Notes: generated from the sequence alone by a model not told the origin. A DNA stretch of 5,110 nucleotides from an uncultured beta proteobacterium (GCA_903886165.1 CAISLL010000413.1:1-5110); one strand, 5' to 3'; counted from the stretch's first letter, positions 1 through 5,053 are shown. Numbers and translations are program-made.

Positions 1-340
1 GCGTCTGGAGTGGCGCTTGCCCGACCCTTCCTGCAATGTGTATGCGGCAATTGCGGCCACACTCGCGGCTGGCCTTGATGGCATCGATCAGGGTTTGACG
101 CCACCTCCGGCCTGTGACGAAGACCTTTACGAGCGATTTGCCAGCAGGCAGGCCATGCCCGGGCGCTTGCCGCGTGACCTTGGGCAGGCAATTGAGGCGC
201 TGGCGGCCGATGAGGTGCTGCGGGAAGCCCTGGGGTCAGCGTTCTGTGCCCAGTTCCTGGCAATCAAGCAGCAAGAATGGGACAGTTATAGCCAAGCGGT
301 CAGTGATTGGGAATTTGAACGTTATGCCTCAGCGTTCTGA
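1..340 (+). CDS. glnT: Glutamine synthetase family protein, GlnT-type, C-terminal fragment (5' partial)
   Basis: This is the last 112 codons of a gene cut by the left edge of the window. The frame is open from base 2 to the TGA at 338-340, so the TTG at 17 is an internal Leu codon and not a start. The fragment begins RLEWRLPDPSCN, followed by an Ala-rich helix ending AAGLDGI. This matches the Arg-containing C-terminal part of the glutamine synthetase catalytic domain, where family members usually read R-x-E-x-R-x-P-D. The later LPRDLGQAIEAL, ALG and VSDWEFERY segments fit the short (about 430-450 residue) GlnT/type III-like subfamily, not GlnA. Family members join ammonia, or in some cases methylamine or another amine, to glutamate using ATP. 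The substrate cannot be decided from this fragment. One small variation is NVYAA where many relatives have NPYLA. The family call is fairly safe. The symbol is less certain because gamma-glutamylmethylamide synthetases and gamma-glutamylpolyamine synthetases share this fold. Confidence 0.8.
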   Translation, partial: RLEWRLPDPSCNVYAAIAATLAAGLDGIDQGLTPPPACDEDLYERFASRQAMPGRLPRDLGQAIEALAADEVLREALGSAFCAQFLAIKQQEWDSYSQAVSDWEFERYASAF

Positions 341-346
341 TTTTGT

Positions 347-370
347 ATTGTGAAAAATATTTTTCACAAT
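347..370. promoter_or_regulatory. Perfect 24-bp palindrome, probable operator
   Basis: The half-site ATTGTGAAAAAT is followed directly by its exact reverse complement, with no spacer or mismatch. It begins 6 bases after the glnT stop codon. It is not a convincing intrinsic terminator, because the stem is A/T-rich and no T-run follows (the next bases are GTGATTGACC). It is not a CRP box either: the TGTGA and TCACA half-sites are separated by 10 bases instead of 6. A binding site for a dimeric repressor or activator is the simplest reading. The regulator is unknown, and it could act on aceA or on readthrough from glnT. Confidence 0.6.
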
Positions 371-405
371 GTGATTGACCTCAATCGAGTTGACTGCTTT
401 TGCGT

Positions 406-435
406 TTCAAATTCGAGATTATCATTTCATATAAT
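406..435 (+). promoter_or_regulatory. Candidate sigma-70 promoter for aceA (distal)
   Basis: A perfect TATAAT -10 hexamer lies at 430-435, with TTCAAA (4 of 6 matches to TTGACA) at 406-411 and an 18-bp spacer. The -10 sits inside the inverted repeat at 424-440, so a protein bound there would compete with RNA polymerase. Transcription would start near 442, giving a leader of about 155 bases that carries the downstream palindromes. The surrounding DNA is AT-rich, so chance matches are likely and the call is tentative. Confidence 0.35.
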
Positions 436-440
436 GAAAT
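424..440. repeat. Inverted repeat ATTTCAT-N3-ATGAAAT
   Basis: The 7-bp arms at 424-430 and 434-440 are exact reverse complements around a 3-base centre (ATA). The repeat covers the TATAAT hexamer at 430-435. It may be an operator overlapping a promoter, or a by-product of the AT-rich composition. Confidence 0.4.
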
Positions 441-459
441 TTGTGTCGTAACTCATTGA

Positions 460-478
460 TTTATTTGACCTAAATAAA
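460..478. repeat. Inverted repeat TTTATTT-N5-AAATAAA
   Basis: The 7-bp arms at 460-466 and 472-478 are exact reverse complements around GACCT. The repeat overlaps a TTGACC hexamer (465-470) that could be a -35 element and directly abuts the first GTCTT palindrome at 480. The arms are made only of A and T, so a chance origin cannot be excluded. Confidence 0.3.
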
Positions 479-491
479 AGTCTTATATAAG
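465..491 (+). promoter_or_regulatory. Candidate sigma-70 promoter for aceA (proximal)
   Basis: TTGACC at 465-470 (5 of 6 matches to TTGACA) is followed after 15 bp by TATAAG at 486-491. The spacer is 2 bp shorter than ideal. The -10 lies inside the first GTCTT-N4-AAGAC palindrome, and the second copy would cover the early transcribed region. That arrangement would suit a repressor. It is an alternative to the distal promoter, and both could be used. Confidence 0.3.
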
Positions 492-523
492 ACATAAGAT
501 TATTTTTAAGTCTTCTATAAGAC
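480..523. promoter_or_regulatory. Two GTCTT-N4-AAGAC palindromes 30 bp apart, probable aceA operator
   Basis: Copy 1 (480-493, GTCTTATATAAGAC) is a perfect 14-bp palindrome. Copy 2 (510-523, core GTCTTCTATAAGAC) keeps both 5-bp arms and is extended on each side by AA and TT, giving AAGTCTT-N4-AAGACTT at 508-525. The copies start exactly 30 bp apart, close to three DNA turns, and 19 of 24 bases match when 477-500 is aligned with 507-530. A third ATAAGAY half-site directly follows copy 1 (494-500). The pair sits 76-119 bases upstream of the aceA start and overlaps a candidate promoter. It most likely binds a dimeric regulator of the glyoxylate shunt on one face of the helix. I cannot name the protein from sequence alone. 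Confidence 0.6.
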
Positions 524-598
524 TTAGAATCATTCGCATGACATCACAAGCAAACCGCACAGGATGTCCGCCGATTTAACCAACCTAGGAGTGTTCTC

Positions 599-1918
599 AT
601 GCCGCAATCCCTCAATGAACAACTGAGCCGTGAACAGCAAATCGCCGCCCTTGAAAAAGACTGGGCGACCAATCCGCGCTGGAAAGGCATCAAGCGTGGT
701 TACACCGCAGCAGACGTGGTCCGTCTGCGTGGTTCTTTCCAGGTCGAGCACACCCTGGCGCGTCGTGGAGCAGAAAAACTGTGGGGTCTGGTGAACAACG
801 AGCCCTACGTCAACTGCCTCGGCGCATTGACCGGTGGTCAAGCCATGCAACAGGTCAAGGCCGGCGTCAAAGCCATTTACCTGTCAGGCTGGCAAGTGGC
901 GGCTGACAACAACGAATATTCCGCCATGTACCCTGACCAGTCTCTGTACCCGGTTGACTCGGTGCCAAAGGTTGTTGAGCGCATCAACAATTCGTTCACA
1001 CGTGCCGATGAAATCCAGTGGTCCAAAGGTGTTGGCCCTGGCGATGAGGGTTATATCGACTACCACGCACCAATCGTGGCAGACGCAGAAGCTGGTTTTG
1101 GTGGTGTGTTGAATGCCTATGAGTTAATGAAGGCCATGATCCGCGCTGGCGCGGGTGGGGTTCACTTCGAGGACCAGTTGGCTTCAGTCAAGAAATGCGG
1201 CCACATGGGTGGCAAAGTGCTGGTGCCGACCACAGAGGCTTGCCAGAAACTGATTGCTGCCCGCATGGCAGCAGACGTTTATGGCGTGCCAACCCTCGTG
1301 ATTGCCCGTACCGACGCCGAAGCCGCTGACCTGTTGACCAGCGATTACGACGAAAACGACAAGCCATTCCTGACAGGTGAGCGCACTGCTGAAGGTTTTT
1401 ACAAGACCAAAAAGGGTCTGGATCAAGCCATTTCCCGTGCGGTGGCCTATGCCGAGTATGCAGATCTGGTGTGGTGCGAAACCGGTACGCCTGACCTTGA
1501 CTTTGCCAAGAAGTTTGCAGATGCCGTGCACGCCAAGCATCCAGGCAAAATGTTGGCCTACAACTGCAGCCCGTCTTTCAACTGGAAGAAAAACCTGGAC
1601 GATGCCACCATTGCCAAGTTCCAGAAAGAACTCGGCGCCATGGGTTACAAATACCAGTTCATCACTTTGGCCGGCATCCACAACATGTGGTACCACATGT
1701 TTGATCTGGCGCAAGACTACGTCAAGCGTGGCATGACTGCCTATGTTGAAAAAGTGCAAGAACCTGAATTTGCAGCGCGCGATCGCGGTTACAGCTTCGT
1801 GTCGCACCAGCAGGAAGTTGGCACCGGTTACTTCGATGAAATCACCACCGTGATCCAGGGCGGCAAGTCCAGTGTGACCGCGCTGACCGGTTCCACTGAA
1901 GAAGAGCAGTTCCACTAA
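599..1918 (+). CDS. aceA: Isocitrate lyase
   Basis: The product is a 439-residue cytoplasmic enzyme that cleaves isocitrate to glyoxylate and succinate. This is the first step of the glyoxylate shunt, which lets cells grow on acetate and fatty acids. The signature KKCGHMGGK contains catalytic Cys200 and His202, equivalent to E. coli Cys195 and His197. Other active-site segments are SGW at 96-98, the metal-binding ADAEAGFGG with Asp162, FEDQ just before the signature, NCSPSFNW at 322-329 and the TLAG motif around Thr356. The C-terminus VTALTGSTEEEQFH also follows the E. coli enzyme, and the length is close to its 434 residues, so the gene is intact. The ATG at 599 is preceded by AGGAG (587-591) with a 7-base gap. 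The palindrome-rich upstream interval probably carries its promoter and operator, and a strong terminator follows, so aceA looks monocistronic. Malate synthase, the partner enzyme, is not in the window. Methylisocitrate lyase is unlikely given how closely the sequence follows AceA. Confidence 0.97.
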   Translation: MPQSLNEQLSREQQIAALEKDWATNPRWKGIKRGYTAADVVRLRGSFQVEHTLARRGAEKLWGLVNNEPYVNCLGALTGGQAMQQVKAGVKAIYLSGWQVAADNNEYSAMYPDQSLYPVDSVPKVVERINNSFTRADEIQWSKGVGPGDEGYIDYHAPIVADAEAGFGGVLNAYELMKAMIRAGAGGVHFEDQLASVKKCGHMGGKVLVPTTEACQKLIAARMAADVYGVPTLVIARTDAEAADLLTSDYDENDKPFLTGERTAEGFYKTKKGLDQAISRAVAYAEYADLVWCETGTPDLDFAKKFADAVHAKHPGKMLAYNCSPSFNWKKNLDDATIAKFQKELGAMGYKYQFITLAGIHNMWYHMFDLAQDYVKRGMTAYVEKVQEPEFAARDRGYSFVSHQQEVGTGYFDEITTVIQGGKSSVTALTGSTEEEQFH

Positions 1919-1937
1919 ATTCTGACCCGACAGGTTC

Positions 1938-1975
1938 AAGGCTGGCTCGCCCGCAAAGGGTGGCCAGCCTTTTTT
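1938..1975 (+). terminator. Rho-independent terminator of aceA
   Basis: A perfect 9-bp stem pairs AAGGCTGGC (1938-1946) with GCCAGCCTT (1963-1971). The 16-base loop can form an inner CCC/GGG helix (1950-1952 with 1958-1960). A run of six T follows at 1970-1975, overlapping the stem end. It lies 20 bases after the aceA stop and isolates aceA from thrS. Confidence 0.92.
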
Positions 1976-2021
1976 GATTCAAACGCCTGCGGTTAAACTC
2001 GAATTTTTATTCTTCACTTCC

Positions 2022-3935
2022 ATGGTTCAAATCACGCTCCCAGACGGTTCTTCACGCGACTATGCTTCATCTGTCACAGTGGCAGACGTGGCCGCCTCCA
2101 TTGGCGCCGGCCTGGCCAAAGCCGCACTCGCAGGCAAGGTTGATGGCAAGGTGGTGGACACCAGTTTTGTGATTGACAAAAACAGCACGCTGGCCATCAT
2201 CACCGCCAAGGATACGGATGGCCTGGAGGTGATTCGCCATTCCACGGCGCACTTGTTGGCATATGCCGTGAAAGAACTCTTTCCGGATGCTCAAGTGACC
2301 ATCGGCCCGGTGATTGAAAACGGTTTTTTCTACGACTTTTCCTACAAGCGCCCCTTCACCCTTGAAGACTTGGCGGCCATCGAGAAAAAAATGACTTCGT
2401 TGGCCTCGCTGGACGAGGCTGTGACGCGCCGTGTGTTGCCGCGCGACGAGGCGGTGGCCTATTTCAAGAGTCTGGGCGAGTTATACAAGGCCGAAATCAT
2501 CGAGAGCATCCCGGCAGACCAAGATGTGTCGCTTTATCGTGAAGGCAAGTTTGAAGACCTGTGCCGTGGCCCGCACGTGCCCAGCACTGGCAAACTCAAA
2601 CACTTCAAACTGATGAAGCTGGCTGGCGCCTATTGGCGGGGTGACCACAAAAACGAAATGTTGCAGCGTATTTATGGCACGGCCTGGGCGACCAAGGATG
2701 AGTTGCAGCAGCATCTGACGATGCTGGAAGAGGCTGAAAAGCGCGACCACCGCAAACTCGGCCGAGAACTTGATCTGTTCCATGTGGATGATCATGCGCC
2801 GGGCATGGTCTTTTGGCACCCCAAAGGCTGGGCGATCTGGCAAGCGGTGGAGCAATACATGCGCCAGGTCTACCGTGACAACGGCTACCAGGAGGTCAAA
2901 GGCCCGCAGTTGCTGGACAAGACCCTGTGGGAGAAAACCGGTCACTGGGACAAGTACCGTGACAACATGTTCACCACCGAGTCCGAGAAGCGGGACTACG
3001 CGCTCAAACCCATGAACTGTCCGGGTCATATTCTGATCTTCAAACAGGGCTTGAAAAGTTACCGTGACTTGCCCCTGCGCTACGGCGAGTTTGGCCAGTG
3101 CCACCGCAACGAAGCCACCGGTGGTTTGCACGGCATCATGCGGGTACGCGGGTTTACCCAGGACGATGGCCACATTTTTTGCACCGAAGACCAGATTCTG
3201 GCGGAGTGTGTGGCTTACACCACCTTGCTGCAAAAGGTTTACGCAGATTTCGGTTTCAAGAACATCATTTACAAGATCGCAACCCGTCCGGCACAACGCA
3301 TTGGTTCGGATGAGATCTGGGACAAGGCCGAACATGCGCTGATTGAAAGCTTGCGTGCATCGGGGTGCGAATTTGAGCTGTCACCTGGCGAGGGCGCTTT
3401 TTATGGGCCCAAGGTGGAATACACCTTGAAAGACGCGATTGGCCGCCATTGGCAGTGCGGCACCATTCAGGTCGATTTCTTGATGCCAGAGCGGCTTGGT
3501 GCCGATTACGTGGGTGAAGACAGTGCCCGCCATCGCCCGGTGATGTTGCACCGCGCCATCGTTGGCAGCCTTGAGCGTTTCATCGGAATTTTGATTGAAG
3601 AGACCGCTGGCGCATTGCCCACTTGGTTGGCGCCAGTGCAAATCAAGGTGCTCAACATCACCGATGCACAGGCAGAATATGCCAGAACTGTCGCCAAAAC
3701 GCTGCAAAATCAAGGCTTTAGGGTCGAGCTTGACCTGCGCAACGAGAAAATCACGTATAAAATACGCGAGCATTCAATGCAAAAAGTGCCTTATCTGATC
3801 GTGATTGGCGACAAGGAGATGGCATCTGGTGCTGTCGCAGTGCGCGCCCGTGGGGGTCAAGATCTTGGTGTGATGTCAGCCGATGCATTTGTTCAAAAAA
3901 TGTTGGCCGATATTGCCCACAAATCAAACATTTGA
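2022..3935 (+). CDS. thrS: Threonyl-tRNA synthetase
   Basis: The 637-residue class II synthetase attaches threonine to tRNA-Thr in the cytoplasm. The domains follow E. coli ThrRS (642 residues). An N-terminal TGS domain (about 1-61) starts MVQITLPDGSSRDY. The editing domain has His73 and His77 in HSTAH and Cys181 and His185 in CRGPH, which remove mis-attached serine. The catalytic core has zinc ligands Cys333 (MNCPGH), His384 (QDDGH) and His510 (MLHRAIVG), each one position before the E. coli residue. The anticodon-binding domain begins near Trp535. The frame stays open upstream to a TTG at 1974, but that codon lies in the aceA terminator T-run. ATG 2022 gives the conserved family N-terminus. 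No Shine-Dalgarno sequence precedes it; the leader is T- and pyrimidine-rich. The gene ends in tandem TGA codons (3933-3938). Ile420-type codons aside, its only ATA codon is at 3762-3764 region within a promoter-like TATAAAAT. It heads the translation gene cluster. Confidence 0.97.
   Translation: MVQITLPDGSSRDYASSVTVADVAASIGAGLAKAALAGKVDGKVVDTSFVIDKNSTLAIITAKDTDGLEVIRHSTAHLLAYAVKELFPDAQVTIGPVIENGFFYDFSYKRPFTLEDLAAIEKKMTSLASLDEAVTRRVLPRDEAVAYFKSLGELYKAEIIESIPADQDVSLYREGKFEDLCRGPHVPSTGKLKHFKLMKLAGAYWRGDHKNEMLQRIYGTAWATKDELQQHLTMLEEAEKRDHRKLGRELDLFHVDDHAPGMVFWHPKGWAIWQAVEQYMRQVYRDNGYQEVKGPQLLDKTLWEKTGHWDKYRDNMFTTESEKRDYALKPMNCPGHILIFKQGLKSYRDLPLRYGEFGQCHRNEATGGLHGIMRVRGFTQDDGHIFCTEDQILAECVAYTTLLQKVYADFGFKNIIYKIATRPAQRIGSDEIWDKAEHALIESLRASGCEFELSPGEGAFYGPKVEYTLKDAIGRHWQCGTIQVDFLMPERLGADYVGEDSARHRPVMLHRAIVGSLERFIGILIEETAGALPTWLAPVQIKVLNITDAQAEYARTVAKTLQNQGFRVELDLRNEKITYKIREHSMQKVPYLIVIGDKEMASGAVAVRARGGQDLGVMSADAFVQKMLADIAHKSNI
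3730..3763 (+). promoter_or_regulatory. Candidate internal promoter for infC-rpmI-rplT inside thrS
   Basis: Within the thrS anticodon-binding domain, TTGACC (3730-3735) precedes TATAAAAT (3756-3763). The 20-bp spacer is longer than the usual 16-18, so the -35 contribution may be weak. The -10 region is encoded by Tyr-Lys-Ile codons TAT AAA ATA. That ATA is the only ATA Ile codon I find in the annotated reading frames, which suggests the DNA string itself may be selected. Transcription would start about 245 bases before infC. In E. coli, infC is also served by promoters inside thrS. Confidence 0.4.
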
Positions 3936-3976
3936 TGATTTGAAACCGCTGAAGGCGCTTTGCTCTGTGCAGTTTA

Positions 3977-3999
3977 GCCACTCGTGATGTGGCAGTTTT
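3977..3999 (+). terminator. Weak hairpin with short T-run between thrS and infC (possible attenuator)
   Basis: GCCAC (3977-3981) and GTGGC (3989-3993) form a 5-bp stem with a 7-base loop. The bases AG and then TTTT (3996-3999) follow. Both stem and T-run are too short for an efficient terminator. At most it would be leaky, pausing transcription just before the infC ribosome binding site. Confidence 0.25.
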
Positions 4000-4002
4000 G
4001 TG

Positions 4003-4007
4003 AAGGA
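4003..4007 (+). promoter_or_regulatory. Ribosome binding site that fixes the infC ATC start
   Basis: AAGGA is placed 7 bases before ATC at 4015. An in-frame TAA at 4009-4011 blocks any earlier start. The only other codon between this stop and the ATC is GTC, so the site supports ATC as the initiation codon. Confidence 0.8.
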
Positions 4008-4014
4008 TTAAGTC

Positions 4015-4608
4015 ATCGCTACCGAATTTCGTGATCGCCGTCACCGCGAAGAACGCAAACACCGATTGAATCGGGAAATCATGGTGCCAGAGGTTCGCCT
4101 CTCTGGCGTTGAAAACGAACCCCTTGGAGTGGTCAGCCTGTCTGAGGCGCTCCGCATGGCAGGTGAGTTGGACGTTGATTTGGTGGAAATTGCCGCTACG
4201 GCAACACCGCCTGTGTGTCGTTTGATGGATTACGGCAAGTTCAAGTACCAGGAACAGAAAAAAGCGGCTGAGGCAAAAGCCAAGCAGACCGTGATCGAAA
4301 TCAAGGAGATCAAGTTCCGCCCAGGTACCGATGACGGTGACTACAACATCAAGATGCGCAACATCAAGCGCTTCCTGGCTGAAGGTGACAAGTGCAAGAT
4401 CACGCTGCGGTTTCGTGGCCGCGAAATCACCCACCAGGAACTGGGCATGGCATTGCTGAACCGGATTCGTGATGAGTTGGGTGATTTAATCGTTGTTGAG
4501 CAGTTTCCAAAGCTGGAAGGTCGGCAGATGATCATGATGATCGCGCCGGGGCGCAAGAAGCAGCCTGCAGCAAAGACGGTGGCCAGCGAAGCGGCCACGG
4601 CTTCGTAA
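4015..4608 (+). CDS. infC: Translation initiation factor IF-3, ATC start codon
   Basis: IF3 binds the 30S subunit, keeps it apart from 50S, and rejects wrong initiator tRNA or start codons. The product is 197 residues. The N-domain begins (M)ATEFRDRRHREERKHRLNREI. The family signature RLMDYGKFKYQEQKK begins at residue 69, a charged linker follows, and the C-domain contains KEIKFRPGTDDGDY, RFRGREITHQELG and LEGRQMIMMIAP. The first conventional start in frame, TTG at 4066, would remove the conserved basic N-terminus, and a TAA at 4009 closes the frame upstream. ATC at 4015, 7 bases after AAGGA, is therefore the start. Use of a rare start codon is the basis of IF3 autoregulation in E. coli (AUU), and the same control is inferred here. 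After the usual KKQ end the protein carries a 14-residue Ala-rich tail (184-197). It lies 79 bases after thrS. Confidence 0.96.
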   Translation: MATEFRDRRHREERKHRLNREIMVPEVRLSGVENEPLGVVSLSEALRMAGELDVDLVEIAATATPPVCRLMDYGKFKYQEQKKAAEAKAKQTVIEIKEIKFRPGTDDGDYNIKMRNIKRFLAEGDKCKITLRFRGREITHQELGMALLNRIRDELGDLIVVEQFPKLEGRQMIMMIAPGRKKQPAAKTVASEAATAS

Positions 4609-4616
4609 TTGATTCA

Positions 4617-4638
4617 GATGAACCCGGTAGGGTTCATC
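4617..4638. repeat. Perfect 9-bp hairpin after infC
   Basis: GATGAACCC (4617-4625) and GGGTTCATC (4630-4638) are exact reverse complements around the tetraloop GGTA. The hairpin begins 8 bases after the infC stop. No T-run follows on either strand, so it is not a standard terminator. It could protect the infC 3' end, pause polymerase, or form part of the rpmI leader. Confidence 0.65.
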
Positions 4639-4810
4639 AAACAACAAGGCGAGTTGAAAAGCTGCGAAAGCAATTGTTCAGCTTGCTTTGGGTGAGATGT
4701 CCTGACAGACATCACACCTTAAAGGTGGAGGAATTCGATTCGCCACTAAAAGTGGCTCGGGGCCATCAAGGCTGCAAGTTGTTTGTAGACGCCTCACGAG
4801 CACAATGTAA

Positions 4811-4817
4811 AAAGGAG
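4811..4817 (+). promoter_or_regulatory. Ribosome binding site that fixes the rpmI start
   Basis: AAAGGAG ends 7 bases before ATG 4825 but only 1 base before ATG 4819, two codons earlier in the same frame. The spacing rules out the upstream ATG and gives the conserved L35 N-terminus MPKMKTKS. Confidence 0.85.
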
Positions 4818-4824
4818 CATGTCA

Positions 4825-5028
4825 ATGCCCAAAATGAAGACCAAGAGCGCGGCGAAGAAACGCTTCCGCGTCCGTCCAGGTGGTACCGTCAAGCGCGGGC
4901 AAGCCTTCAAACGTCACATCCTGACCAAGAAGACCACCAAAAATAAACGCCATCTGCGTGGTGCAACTGCTGTTCATGAGACCGATATGGGTCGTATGGC
5001 ACAGATGCTTCCAGGCCGTGGTCTTTAA
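4825..5028 (+). CDS. rpmI: 50S ribosomal protein L35
   Basis: L35 is a small, very basic protein of the large ribosomal subunit. The 67-residue product starts MPKMKTKSAAKKRFRVRPGG, and its MKTKSAAKKRFR segment matches the L35 family signature. It ends HETDMGRMAQMLPGRGL. Length is typical of the family (about 65 residues). The ATG at 4819 would add Met-Ser but sits directly on the ribosome binding site, so ATG 4825 is preferred. Only 25 bases separate it from rplT, and the two are almost certainly co-transcribed. The structured leader upstream is the likely place for control, as in E. coli, where L20 limits translation of rpmI and, by coupling, rplT. Confidence 0.97.
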   Translation: MPKMKTKSAAKKRFRVRPGGTVKRGQAFKRHILTKKTTKNKRHLRGATAVHETDMGRMAQMLPGRGL

Positions 5029-5053
5029 TTAACGACGAACAAGGAGTACTCTC

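Larger units (their letters stand above)
4609..4824 (+). promoter_or_regulatory. Structured leader of rpmI-rplT, candidate ribosomal protein autoregulation element
   Basis: This 216-base stretch between infC and rpmI has no credible gene but many possible helices. They include GATGAACCC/GGGTTCATC (4617-4638) and AAGCTG/CAGCTT (4659-4664 with 4679-4684), which competes with AAAGCAA/TTGCTTT (4667-4673 with 4683-4689). GGTG-A-GATGTC pairs with GACATC-A-CACC (4691-4701 with 4708-4718) around CTGACA. CACC (4715-4718) can instead pair with GGTG at 4724-4727. GCCACT/AGTGGC (4742-4747 with 4751-4756) competes with a longer-range GCTCG/CGAGC pairing (4755-4759 with 4797-4801). In E. coli, L20 binds the RNA between infC and rpmI and represses rpmI translation. 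Position and structure suggest a comparable role here, but the fold is inferred by eye and no long helix hides the rpmI ribosome binding site. Confidence 0.5.

Noticed and set aside
347..370. CRP-type binding site
   Set aside because: TGTGA and TCACA are present, but they are separated by 10 bases; CRP sites need 6.
538..579. 13-codon upstream open frame in the aceA leader
   Set aside because: There is an ATG but no clear ribosome binding site and no run of regulatory codons, so it gives no support for a leader peptide.
1184..1939. Long open frame of 251 codons on the minus strand opposite aceA
   Set aside because: It is fully antisense to a confident gene with strong codon bias, has no recognisable protein motif, and arises from GC-biased codon usage.
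1974..2021. N-terminal extension of ThrRS by 16 residues from TTG 1974
   Set aside because: The TTG is in the aceA terminator T-run, and ThrRS proteins begin at the MVQITLPDGS-like segment. With ATG 2022, His73 and His77 take the same numbers as in E. coli.
2481..3335. Open frame of 284 codons on the minus strand opposite thrS
   Set aside because: It lies entirely within the conserved thrS core and shows no domain features. It is a shadow of the coding strand.
3751..4434. Open frame of 227 codons on the minus strand spanning the end of thrS and much of infC
   Set aside because: It crosses two conserved genes in antisense and lacks recognisable features.
4690..4760. tRNA-like segment, suggested by TTCGATT near 4734 and a hairpin before it
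   Set aside because: The flanking bases do not form a T-stem, the hairpin loop is 6 rather than 7 bases, and no acceptor stem can be paired.
4674..4946. 90-codon plus-strand frame from TTG across the rpmI leader and into rpmI
   Set aside because: It starts at TTG without a ribosome binding site, overlaps L35 in another frame, and its translation resembles no protein. The leader structure explains this stretch better.
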